A DNA stretch of 64,000 nt from Bretschneidera sinensis (taxonomy: Eukaryota > Streptophyta > Magnoliopsida > Brassicales > Akaniaceae). Below, one piece after another: positions 10,774 through 22,009 of the stretch (its first letter is position 1; each line of letters opens with the position of its first letter). The position numbers and the translations under genes are program-made. The notes under the pieces were generated by a model. The model did no database searches. It was not told the origin of the DNA and saw nothing but the letters and a program-made list of their open reading frames with translations. The stretch covers positions 67,435,120-67,499,119 of the forward strand of contig CM043700.1 of NCBI GenBank assembly GCA_023935145.1, given 5' to 3'.

Positions 10774-13702
10774 TGTAGATACTGCTCTTTTATGCCCAAG
10801 ACCTATGTACCCGACTCGTTAACCAAGGCCACACTCTCCTTAAAGAAGGTGGATATAGCGAGGGTGTGGATTACGATGAGTAATCATATGGAAACGAGTG
10901 AAACTTACCAAGTTTAATACAAACCCTTTATAAGTAGTAGGGAGGCTCCCGTGATGGGTGCACTTTTAATGTATTAGACAATAGATCATTTGTCATCCAA
11001 GCACAAAGCAAGGATGACGGGTAAGGAACCATCATTTGACTTTGAAGGGGGTCAAATCTTTTGTCATTGGTCTACGTGAAAATTTTCAAGGTTCGGGAGA
11101 GTTGGATACAAAAAAGTGAGGATTTAAAGCTCCCTCTCTTATCTAGACCAAAGTCTAGCCCTTTGTGTTTCAAGAAAATTAATTGAAATTTTAATTCAAG
11201 TATTATTATGATACACTACTAATAAAGCCAAGCACACAATTTGCAACTTTTATTCAAACAAAGCGACACCGAATATTAACTTTAATGTAATGCAGTAAAA
11301 GTAAGCATGTAAAAGAAAGAAATTATTTTGACTAAGAAACAAAAAAAATATTAAAACTACTTGCAAAGTATAGATTAAAAATGGAAAGTAAATTAAAATG
11401 TGCGCATTTATACTAGGTGTATTAATTATGTAAGCTAAACTAAGCGAATTATGACTAAGTCAAATTAATCTAGATAAACTAAACTTGAAGATTAAATTAA
11501 ATGAATTAAACTAAACTACTTTAAACTAGGTGGATTAATTTGGTGCATTAAACTAAATGAATTAAAACTAAATTACTTTAAATTAGACGAGTTAAAAATA
11601 AAAAATAACCTAAAAGGATTTAAACTAAACTACCTTAAAGATAAAATTCAAAATAACTAATAACTAGCAACATTTTTAATGGGCCAAAGGGGGCCCAAAT
11701 TTCTTCTTAAATAATTAAAATTCACATGTAATCAATGACAATTTAAAATAAAACATCTAACTTAAAGGACATAAAAAATTCTTAAGGTACAAAACTAAAG
11801 GAAAGAACTTTAAAACTACCATTAACTCAAAATTACATTTATCAAAGAAAGACTACATTATGACTACTAGCTAACTAAAGAAAGACATAAAACTAGCGAA
11901 AAATAAAATGCTAAGGAACTAATAAGTATCTTAAGAGAATTTTTTTTAAATAAGAAAGATTAATCTGGTCCATTTTCAAGGTGGTTTAAACACATGAATC
12001 ATACTAACGATTTATTTTTCAAAAAGTGGAAGCTTAACCAACTTTCTTTGGTTAAGGAAAATTTTCACGTGCAGATATTATCCTCGGAGTTCCTTGTGCT
12101 CTTGTGGACTTAGTGAAGTTGGATGAATGATTTGAATGAAGATTGGAAGACCAAAAAAAACAAAGGGTGGTTGAAAATGATGAAGAACTCTCACTAGTTC
12201 TTCTTTTGTGTTTCACTCTTTGCTCTTTTCTCACTTTTCTTGAACACTCTCTCCTCCTTTTTTATATTTCTCTCTTTGATCCTCTTATTCTTCTCTTTTT
12301 TTCTCTCTCTTTTTTCACTTCTTTCTTCCCCTCTAAACTTTCTCTCTTTTCTCACTTTTTTTGAATTACTTTGCCGTAGTATTGTGTTGGTTTTTTAGTG
12401 TTAGCAAAAGGGGATATCTATAGGAGGAGTAAAGGCTAGCTAAGGCATTAAAAAATAAGGGGTGAAAAGAATGTGCATGGCTGGTCACATAGGGAGGGGA
12501 AATAGGAGTTTTAACTTTTGAGGTGAAAAAGGGTGTTTCAGTTTTGGGGTGAAAATGTGGGGCTAGAGAATGTGAGGTGTGGTAAACCAAATAAAAAGTG
12601 AGGGAAAATAATTTTAGGTGGTTGTCCATAGTGAAGATGAGGGTTTTCTTTGAGGTGAAGAAGAAGGTTTACAAAAAGGTGAACAAGAAAGTACATTTTA
12701 GAGTGTTATTAATAAAGCAAAAGCAAAAAAGGCGAGGAGAAACTCTCTTTGGTTAGACCCGCCATTAGGGGAAAAACTATTTTTTTTTGTTTTTTTGACA
12801 TATACTATAGTGGAAAAGCTTAAGGGAAAAAGGTGTGCAATTACAAAGCAAAAGAGTGCTTCACACTTTCATAAAAAAAAAAAAATAAATAAAATTAAAA
12901 ATTAAAAATTAAAAAAAAAACTATTATTTTTTAGATGCTTTTTTTTGTATAAAATATGATTTTTTTGGGTAGAAAATGTGGTATTTGGCATGTAAGAAAG
13001 GGTAGAAGCTTAATAGAGTAATATCAAATTAACTAAGCAAAATGAGGAAAAGATAAGCTCTCTCTTTTTGGTACACATGGTTGTCCAAAGAGGGAGAAAA
13101 ATATGCTACTTTTTAACTGCATAGTTATTGTTTTTTAGGTGAAAAATATCTTATTTTGTGTTGAGAAAATGTCGCATTTGGTACAAAGGAAGGTGAGGGG
13201 ACCTAGGAAAGAAAAGTGAGTTCAAAAGGAAAAAAAAAGAATGAAAATTACTCTTTATAGCCAGCCACATAGAGAGGAGAGAGACATCTTTTTGGTTGAA
13301 AAAAATAACTTTAGTTTTGAAAAAAGTGAACTAATCAAGGGGTGTCAAGTGGAGGGTAAAATTGAAAATTCATCCTTAAAAATTAGAATATACTTGGGCA
13401 TGAAATTTAGGCCAAAAGTGTTTGGCCTTAGGAAAAATCAATGGGATTTAGTGAGTTTTAAATTGGACCAAAATTTATATGAAGACTTTGGTCTTAGATT
13501 AGTTGAATCAAATAAGGCCCAATTGATTTAAAACCAAAGTAAATTAAATAGATTGAGCAAAAGTGGCTTGTAATTGGTCCTACTCCCCAATTAAATCCAA
13601 ACTTCCTCATTTACGAAGTCCGAGCGCACTAGGATAAAAATTCAACATAGGAACCCACGGGTGGTCCATTTAAAAATTTTGAAACGAAATTGGGTGTCTA
13701 CA
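10774..13702 (-). repeat. Long LTR (2.9 kb), probably 3' LTR of a Tat-lineage element
   Basis: Plus strand starts TGTAGATACTGC and ends GGGTGTCTACA, so the minus strand reads TGTAGACACC...GTATCTACA with matching terminal inverted bases. A purine-rich tract lies directly outside the right end, as at an internal-region/3' LTR junction. The interior is low in GC, with C/T-rich stretches at 12190-12360 and many A-rich runs, and has no coding match. Lineage is inferred from length and from the PMD fragment beyond the tract. No target duplication could be tested because the other LTR is not in the window. Confidence 0.55.
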
Positions 13703-13717
13703 GTTTTCACCTCTTTG
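13703..13717 (-). other. Polypurine tract
   Basis: On the minus strand CAAAGAGGTGAAAAC sits immediately before the LTR start TGTAGACACC. It is the expected plus-strand primer for a minus-oriented element and sets the orientation of the long LTR. Confidence 0.55.
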
Positions 13718-13943
13718 ATTAAGTTTCCTTTGAGAGTTCCGATTAAAAGCATTGAGTGGCCATTGTTTCATTTCAAAAATTTTGAACGATAGATATGCGA
13801 TATGCATATAAAAGTAAACATAATGTTGGGCAAAGTTGGTATCATGGGATCACCTATGAGCATGATACGTACCAGAAGTGACAGAGCTGGCATTTGTTCA
13901 CTCATGTTATACTCCTGGATTGACTCGTGCCTGTTGTGAAGAC

Positions 13944-14194
13944 TTCGGTTTGCTGCTGACCAGGACTTTGGTTTGCCTGCTGACCAGAACTTTGGTTTGC
14001 CTACTCACGATAACTTTGAGTTTGTGATTTTGCTTGCTAACGAGGAATTGGATTTTCCTATTGACAAGGACTTTGAGTTTGTGATTTTGTCTACTAATGA
14101 GGTCTTAGCTTTGCCTGCTGATCAGGACCTTGATTTTCCTACTGACGAGGGCTTTGGATTTGCCTACTAATGAGGGCTTTGATATTTTGCCTAC
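13944..14194 (+). repeat. Degenerate minisatellite (24-30 bp units, about nine copies)
   Basis: Repeats of a pattern like gctgaccaggactttggttt followed by gcct, with unit lengths in multiples of three. Translated on the plus strand the unit is roughly [AT]-D-x-D-F-[GD]-[LF]-P, giving an acidic repeat (13973-14170 is open). It lies between a 3' LTR and the PMD fragment. Confidence 0.75.
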
Positions 14195-14540
14195 TGTTAT
14201 TCAAATATAAGGTTTTGAAAAAGAAAAAGAATAAAGCATGCAAGAGATGTCATTTCACTTTAAAATTTGATGGAGAGATCACGTGATAGTTTAAGGCTTT
14301 TGTTATTTTCAAAATATTTTAAAGACAAACTTTTACAGAGCCTTAGAAAGTAGCCATTAGTTTGCACACTCTAGCCTACTTGGCTTTTAGCGGCCTATTC
14401 TTTGACCATTCAATTTTGTTTGACTCAAAACATGCATTTAAACCCAATCTTCCCTTTCATTTGGTACGCATCCTCAAATAGTTCTAATAATCAAGCTTTA
14501 CAATTTGTTCACAATCTTTCTTCCCTACTTCTTCAGAAGA

Positions 14541-14948
14541 AATGACCGTGGAAGCTATTTCAACTCAATTGATACACTAGACTAGCAACATGAAAGGCTT
14601 GAGCTCCACAATTTCTCTCATTATGACATCAACGCAATTTTTTTGCTCAAGAACGTTAAAATCAACTAGGACTTCTTGAATGCAGCTACAACAAGGTGGG
14701 ATCTTGACACCCACGTCTTCCAGTTTGGTCTCTATGAACTATGTCCGATGTATGAGGAATTTTGCACACTCATCCACCAAAATTCGTCAAATAGAATTTT
14801 CTTTCCTCCACACACGAAAATTGCTATGGAGTTATTTAGGATCACCAAGGCTCGAGACGAGACCCTCTTGTCGGGTGACTACTTTGATGTTATTCTTTTA
14901 GTATCTAAGCTTTTTGGAACTAAAGTAAAAGATCTCACCAACCATTGA
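14541..14948 (+). pseudogene. Plant mobile domain (PMD) fragment, antisense to its host element
   Basis: The plus strand encodes LLKNVKIN, one TAG stop (14667-14669), then DFLNAATTRWDLDTHVFQFG and LYELCPMYEEFCTLI. The pattern W-D-x-x-T-H-V-F-x-F-x-x-x-E-L-C-P-x-Y-E-E-F is the start of the aminotransferase-like plant mobile domain, found in MAIN/MAIL proteins and in transposon-carried ORFs. The start near 14541 is followed by a stop. The inferred host element runs on the minus strand, so this ORF is antisense and lies between pol and the 3' LTR. It is cut off by the next LTR at 15099. Confidence 0.65.
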
Positions 14949-15098
14949 ATGAATATACTATTCCTCTACCTCTTGGTTGCATTTTTCATGAAGGATCGTA
15001 GTTTGAGGGTCCACAAAACACTATTTGATGTGGTCAAACAATCCGAAGAAAGATCATGTTTGATACATGCTATATTAGCCGCCACTCTTAATAGCCTT

Positions 15099-16592
15099 TG
15101 ATTACGCCCAAAACAGTAATGCGGTAGTTGTAGCACAGCTTTGGGGTGTCAATTCCACAGGGAAACAAGTTAACTACAAAAGAAGGTGTGAACCTTAACA
15201 CAAACGATAAAAGATTAAATGAGAGAATCTGAATTGTGAGAAAATTGTGTAGATAATATGATGGATAGATAACAAGGTTTCAGGAATCCTCCCTAGGTTC
15301 GTTGCCCTATTCCTATCTTGATTCAATTGTCTATCTCGATTGCAAGTTTCATATCCTAAACAGGCAATCGAAAAATATTCAATTAAAGCGTATATGTAAA
15401 CCCTAATGTAATTGTTATGAAATACTTTTTACTTTCAAGCACACATGACCTAACTTATAGATTATCAAGAAACGACAATATATCATGATGACAATACTGC
15501 AGTAATGGAAAAATCTATAAGAGAAATCTACTGGACTCAATCACACCTCAACAACATCACATAAGAATAGCATGACTAAACTTATATGGGGCAGAAAGAT
15601 GCAATCACCGGATTAAGGGGAAATCTTCTAATTAGATTAAAAAGTAAATTATAACAATGTTTAATGATAATAAATTCAAACTACAATGAATCAAGACTAG
15701 AAAATAAGAACAACTACACCTAGGGATCCATCCTTTTGCCTTGCTCGGAGATTAGTTGGCCATGGGGGAGAGTGTGGCAGCCTTCATGATGTTTTCCCCA
15801 GCCTCTGGCCTCTAATCAATGTCTCCGAATAATCCTAATATCAAACCTTAAGTGGTATATTTATAATACACAAGGTCCAAGGGTGTTTTAGGGTTTAAAA
15901 AGTCATTAAAATCCTAATTAGGTCAAAGCTCGGAGAAGAAAAGCGTGTGCGCACTACGGTGCTATTGTATGGGCGCTGCGGTGCTAGGCATAATTTGGCT
16001 CAGCAAGCTTCTGGGTGCTGCGGTGCTGCTGAGGAGCACCACGGTGCTGGCTGTTGGTTCAAGATGTGGAGGTTCTGGGCGCTGCGGTGCTGGCCGCGGT
16101 ACTGGCTGGTGCTGTTCTGGACTGACTTTTGTCTACTAAAACTGCCATAACTTTCTCTAGAAAAATCATTTTGACGAGTCGTAAATTTTCCAGAAAATAG
16201 ACTTCCGGATCTTTCTAAGCATATATGGCTCATCTCCTAGTTCTTCTTGCATCAAGAAATTTTAATTTGCAAAGATAATTGATATGTACGGGCAATTCTA
16301 GCAATTTAGTGAAACTCCTTTCCAAGTCGCGGCACACACACTTTTTTCCCTTCATTTTGTCCTTTTGAAAGCACTTCTTCACTTCGATATGCATGGGATC
16401 TTTATGCTTTACTCAATGGTAGCATTTCCCTCTCTTTTAGACTCCAAACACCTGAAAATGCATCAAAACAAATCAATGATCCAAGAATGACACTTTAGAA
16501 TTGTTAAGGTATAAAAGTGCAATTCAAACCTAGATCAACCCTGAAATGCTAACAATTAAGTACTCTAAAGATGCATTTTATGACTCTCATCA
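15099..16592 (-). repeat. Athila-type LTR 'A' (3' LTR, 1494 bp)
   Basis: Plus strand TGATTACGCCC...GACTCTCATCA, so TG..CA with TGAT/ATCA ends on the minus strand. Next to 16592 is a polypurine tract (minus-strand AGTTGGGGGTTG, 16593-16604), marking a 3' LTR. A minus-strand TATAAATA box lies near 15862. A GC-rich repeated module (15945-16120) lies just upstream of it, with the 15-mer GGG[C/T]GCTGCGGTGCT at 15971, 16013 and 16077. Positions 16129-16300 resemble the duplicated block in the LTR at 3183-4578. Confidence 0.7.
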
Positions 16593-17398
16593 CAACCCCC
16601 AACTAGCTTATTGCTAGTCCCTAGCAATTCAAGCGAAAACAAGAGATGAATTCTAAGGTAGAAGTCAAAACAAAGTGAAGCAATGCTAGTGTTAAACAAA
16701 GAGCAATTCACATTTTTGTTTCAAAAATTGCACACAATACACAGCACATAGAATCATTAAATATCACTTAAGTCAAAAAGTATTCCAAACATCAATCTTA
16801 AAATTGTTATTAACTCTTAACATCCATCTTACCACAATCCATTAATCCGAACACTCAGATGATTTTATGCATAACAATCATGAATACAAGTCTTGGCCTC
16901 TAAAAACATAAATTGTGTGACATCAATCACAAAAACAAGCTTCATAGGCTCACTTTTCGAATCACTCTCCACTATTGTAGAAAAATCACTCTACATTGGA
17001 TCAATAGGTATTTAATAAGCTTGTAAAGTTAGGCTAAGGTAAAGGTTTAAGAAAAAACGGGAAGGATTCAACAAGTAAAAGAACTTAATCTCTTAGTTTT
17101 GAACACAACTCTTTAAGCACTAGATAACCTTAAGTGTTGAATCCTTAAAGGAGATAGGTTAGGGGTTGTGGAAAAGAAAAGAAAAGAATAAAAAAGGAGG
17201 TGAATGGTCTTATGCCAAAATACAAAAGAAAAGAAAATAGAAGTGAATTATGGCAAAGAAAGAAGAAAAGAAAAGAAAAGTGGTGATTTGAGAAAAATGC
17301 TTGAACAAATAGATATCTCAAAGCAGCATGATCAATATATACAATAACTTTAGAGCCAATTAGGTATGATCTAAACTTCTCTAAATCAAAAATAATAG
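16593..17398 (-). mobile_element. Internal 3' region of an Athila-type element, with RNase H scrap
   Basis: Non-coding tail next to LTR 'A', with an A/G-rich stretch at 17168-17280. At 17308-17387 the minus strand encodes EKFRSYLIGSKVIVYIDHAA, the RNase H motif of Ty3/gypsy elements, cut at both sides. Adjacent sequence does not continue the domain, so this is a recombinant or deleted element. Confidence 0.6.
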
Positions 17399-18002
17399 TG
17401 TGCAAGTGCAAGTACGAGATCATTTCCACAGGGATTGGTAAATATCGAATTTAGAATTAGTTTCTCAAAATAAAAAGAGATAAAAATAAATGTTGAGTGT
17501 GAATTAATAATGATAAGAACATAGGGCTGTGATTTCCACCACTAATTACACTTTCCCACTAAGTAAGGTGCCAATGCTCTAGCCCTATTATGAATACCTA
17601 ATGGTTGCCAACCTAAGGGCTTGGTCCACACCTTAGGCTATTGATCTCCCTAGGAAACGAGTTAGGCATGGTGTATACTCTAACTCTTTTCTTTCTTAAG
17701 AGATTCAGCATGGTTGTATACTGAGTTGTTCCTTAAGAGAGCATAAGGGCTGTGGAGATCGGCAACCACATGGGACCTAGGGCTTGGTCCGCTCCCGGTT
17801 TCCCATGTTGATTAACCCAAGAATTCGGCGTGGATTTCTTTTGTTACTATTGTTGAACCCAGGACTCGGTCATCCAAATTAATTCGGCTAACTAATCCAT
17901 ACCACATGCATACGTTGATCTGACACACATATATGAGAAATTTAAATACAAACGGGCATTAATCAATTAAAATATTATAACATGGCTATTTGCAAAGGCA
18001 AT

Positions 18003-18065
<63 letters not shown>

Positions 18066-18615
18066 GAAAAGCATAATTAGGGCTTCAATCAAGCCCTATA
18101 AGAGTTTAGTTACACATGCTAGTTGAACTAAACATTATAACCATAATTAAACTAAAACAAAAAAATAAAACCCAAAGAATACTAGGGAGACGAGTCGTCA
18201 ATTCCTCTCCAAAGCTTACAACTTTAAGCCCAAAAAAAAGTGTTTTCTGTGTTTTACAAGCCTATATATAGGGCTCTAAGGGTGCCCTGAAACCCTAATT
18301 TCCAATTTAAGGTCTAGAGACTTCTTTCCAATTTAGGCTCTGCCGCCTCTGGTGCGTGTGCGCTCGAGCCTTCTAAGTGTGTACTCGTGTGCCTGTGCGC
18401 TTAATCACAAGGGAGGTGCGCTCGAGCGCACCTTGCTCGTTTTGCAGATCTTCACTTTTTATTCCTTAGAGCTCAAAAATGTCTTCTTTTCTGTCAAAGC
18501 CTTATGAAAAACACATAAAACACGAAAACGAAGTAGAATCTACTAAAATAGATAAACAAAGAGTCTAACAAGCGTAAATTAAGGGGCTTAAATATAACTA
18601 TTTAAGCACCTATCA
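17399..18615 (-). repeat. Athila-type LTR 'B' (left end approximate)
   Basis: Right end CACCTATCA gives TGATAGGTG at the minus-strand LTR start. The left end lies close to the RNase H scrap, where the common U5 sequence (tgcaagtgca... ccacaggga) begins. Minus-strand TATATATAGG box near 18272-18262. Upstream of it is a GC-rich module holding a perfect 18-bp palindrome GGTGCGCTCGAGCGCACC (18415-18432) and a second CGCTCGAGC (18361-18369). It is not a copy of LTR 'A', so the two do not form a simple pair. Left boundary uncertain by tens of bases. Confidence 0.55.
18004..18066. repeat. (TA)n(TG)n microsatellite inside LTR 'B'
   Basis: About 24 AT units followed by seven GT units. Confidence 0.98.
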
Positions 18616-21470
18616 CTGCACACCAAGGATGATGCATTAAGCCTTGACTACTCCACTCCAAGTACGTTATGCTAAGCTCTCATGCTTCAGTCATCTTAAG
18701 CTTCAGCCATCGTATGCAGAGCACGACACATCAAGCTTTAGCTACTCTGTGCCAAGTACACCATTCCAAGATCTCAAACTTTGCTAATCTCAAGTCTCAA
18801 CAACTGCATGTCGAACACGATGCATCAAGCCTTGGCTACTTCATGTCAAGTACATCATACCAAGCTCTTATGCTTTAGCCATCTTAAGCCTCGACCACCG
18901 CATGTCGAGCACAACATATTAAGCCATGGATTCTCCATGCCAAAGAGACGTCAAGCTCTCAAGCTTCAGCCATCTCAAGCCTCGGCCCTGCATGCCGAGC
19001 ATAATGCATCAAACCTTAGTTATTTCATGTCAAGCTCTCACGCTTCGGCCATCTTAAGCCTCCGCCACCGCACGCCTAGTATGACACATCAAGCCTTGGT
19101 TACTCCACGCTAAGCACACCATGCTACCATTGACCTTGTGCACTTGACCATCTCAAGTCTTGACCACCACACGCCAAGCACAACTCATCAAGCTTTGGCT
19201 AGTTCATTCCAAGCACATCATGTAAAGCTCTTAAGTTTCAGCCAACTCAAGCCTCAGTCATTGTATGTTGAGCACGACGCATCAAGCCTTGACAACTTCA
19301 TACAAAGCACACTATCCTAATTTTAGCCATCTCAAGCCTCAGCCATCGCAAGCCGAGCATGACACATCAAGCCTTGGCTGTATGCCAAGCACATCATGCT
19401 AAGCTTTTATGCTTCGGCCATCGCAAGCCTTGGTCACTGCAGGCCAGGCACGATGTATCAAGCCTTAGTTGCTCTACGCCAAACATATAATGTTAAGCTC
19501 TCATGCTTCAGAGATCTCAAACCTCAGCCACCGCACGCAGAGTACGACACATCAAGCCTTGACTACTCTACGCCAAACATATTATGCCAAGCTTTCATGC
19601 TTCAATCATCTCAAGTTTGGGCCACTGCACGCTGAGCACAACGCATCAAGCCTTTGCTACTTTACACCAAGCATATCATGCCTGACTCTCGTGCTTCGAG
19701 CAACTCAAGTCTCAGCCATCGCAGGCCGAGCATGACACATCGAGTTTTAGCAACTTCATGCTAAGCACTCATACATCGGCCATCTTAAGCCTCGACCACT
19801 GCACGCCGAGCACGACGCATCAAGCTTTGGCCTACTTCATGCCAAGCTCTCATACTTTAGCTTTCTCAAGCCTCAATCACTGCACACTAAGGATGGCGCA
19901 TCAAGCCTTAGATACTTCACACCAAGCACATCATGTCAAGCACTCGCGTTCCGGCTAACTCAAACCTCGGTCACTACACGCCGAGCATGACACATCAAGC
20001 CTTTACAACTTCATGCCAAACACACCATGCCAATCTCTCATTCTTCAGCCACCACATGCCAAGTATAACGCATCAAGCCTTAGCTACTCCACGCCAAGCA
20101 CACCATGTCAAGCTCCCATGCTCCAACCGTCTCAAGTCTCGACTATCGCACGTCGAGCGTGACGATCATGCCTTGGCTAGTTCACATTAAGCACATCATG
20201 CAAAACTCTCGCATTTCAGCCAACTCAAGCCTCAGTCACCGCACATAGAGCACAATGTATAAAACCTTGGTTACTCCACACCAAGCGCACTATGCCAAGC
20301 TCTCATACTTAGGCTGTCTCAAGCCTCGGCTACCATATGTCGAGCACGATGCAACAAGCCCTGGCTACTTCATGCTAAGCACATCATGCCAAGCTCTCAT
20401 GCTTCAGCCATCTCAAGCATCGGTCACTACATGCCGAGCGTGATGCATCAACACTTGGCTAATCCATGCCAAGCTCTCATGTTTTTGCCATCTCAAGCAT
20501 GGCTACTGCACACCGAGCATGATGCATCAATTTTTGGCTATACAATGCCAAGCACATCATTCCAAGCTCTCATACTTTGGCCATCTCAAGCCTCTGCCAC
20601 TGCACGTCGACCTCGATGCATTAAGCCTTAGCTACTCCACGCTAAGAACATCATTCTATACTCTCATGCTTCGACCATCTCAAGCCTCAGCCATCGCACG
20701 TCGAATACGACTCATCAAGCCTTAGTTACTCCCCTTTAAACACATCATGCCAAGCTCTCAAACTTTGGCCATTTCAAGCCTCAGCCACCACATGCAGAGC
20801 ATGATGCATCAAGCCTTGAATGCTCTATGTTAAACACATCTTGCCAAGCTCTAACACTTCAGCCATCTCAAGCCTCAACCACCGCACATCGAGCACAATG
20901 CATCAAGCCTTGGCTACTCCATGCCAAGCACACCATGTCAGTGTCTCTTTCTTAGGCCATATCAAGCCTTAGCCACCGCACGCCAAGTATAACACATCAA
21001 GTCTCAATTACTTTGTGCCAAGCACATCATGCCAAGATCTCATACTTCAGCCATCTCAAGCCTCGGCCACTGAACGCCAAACATGATGCATCAATCCTTA
21101 GCTACTCCACGGCAAGCACACCATGCCAAGCTCTCATGCTTCAACCATCTCAAGCCTCAACCACCACACGTTAAGCATGACGCATCAAGCCTTGGCTACT
21201 TCAAGCCAAGCACATCATGCCATGATCTTATTCTTTGACCATCTCAAGCTTCCACCACACCCCGAGCACAATGCATCAAGCCTTAGCTACTACACACCAA
21301 GCGCATCACGCTTTAGCCATCTCAAGTTTCGGCCACCGCACACTAAGCACCATACAATTAAGCCTTGGCTAGTTTATGCCAAGCTCTCACTCTTTGACCA
21401 TCTCAAGCCTCGACCACCACGTGTCGAGCATGACATACTAGGCCTTAGCCATTTCCTGTTAAGCACTTCA
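18616..21470 (+). repeat. Tandem array, ~94 bp unit, about 30 copies
   Basis: Head-to-tail degenerate repeat filling 2.85 kb. Measured spacings of the motif CCATCTCAAG are mostly 94 bp (for example 20675 to 20769, 21145 to 21239), with shorter units of 78-81 bp near the right end. Consensus in pieces: CCATCTCAAGCCTCGGCCAC, CGCACGCCGAGCACGACGCA, TCAAGCCTTGGCTACTCCAC, GCCAAGCACATCATGCCAAG, CTCTCATGCTTCAG. The unit has internal similarity (CCAAGCAC / CCGAGCAC, CATCAAGCC / CATGCCAAG), hinting at a shorter ancestral unit. Its GC content is clearly above the flanks. The array ends where a Tat LTR starts, so it occupies the 3' untranslated position of that element. Small open frames inside are by-products. 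Confidence 0.93.
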
Positions 21471-22009
21471 TGTCAAATCACCCTTTAAATCAAGTATTTC
21501 CCAAAACTACTTCCTCAACTGCATAATTGTACTCAAGGGTATCTGTTACAAAGGAAAAATCATCGTCTAATAACATAATGACACATGGCATACATACTGA
21601 TAAATTGGTTCTTCCACTAAAAACAAGACACGTGGCTAAAAGGAAAAATGGTAATATCCTATACTCCAGCTTATGGATAAGTTCAGCCTTATCTCTAGAC
21701 AAGTCCTAATTTTATCAAGATACTAAAAATTCAATAAAGATTAATCTTGCCAACAGTCACGTTCTTATTAGGATTCAACTTCCCACATTATATAAAGGGG
21801 CTCTCACGATCAAAAGGTACACACTACAAAATACTTTCTCTACTCAAAACAACTTTAATTTTAAGCCCTATGTTAACTTAGACATTAGAGAGTACCCCCG
21901 GAGGCACAACCTCTTTGGTCCTCCGGCAACTCCCTAAGGTTTCTCTGGTCTTTAAGTATGCAGCTTCCACTCCCTAGTTGTTCATGTTCCAAGCAGATTT
22001 TTGGCATCA
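21471..22009 (+). repeat. Tat-family LTR, plus strand (539 bp)
   Basis: Starts near TGTCAAATCACCC and ends TTTTTGGCATCA. It holds TATATAAAGGGGCTCTCAC (about 21789-21807) and, 85-150 bp downstream, CATTAGAGAGTACCCCCGGA and ggtcctccgg. The same order occurs on the minus strand of 7702-8216. The following bases do not resemble a primer site, so this is a 3' or solo LTR. Left boundary approximate. Confidence 0.7.

Noticed and set aside
15099..18615. LTR 'A' and LTR 'B' as the two LTRs of one element
   Set aside because: They do not align beyond the common U5 motif, so they come from different families or from a recombinant.
18616..21470. CRISPR-like array
   Set aside because: Repeats are contiguous, with no unique spacers, and the genome is a plant; an ordinary tandem repeat.
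18669..21488. Series of plus-strand open frames rich in SHASAISSL and THQALA motifs
   Set aside because: They are translations of the 94-bp tandem repeat. The unit length is not a multiple of three, so frames rotate and end quickly; no protein is likely.
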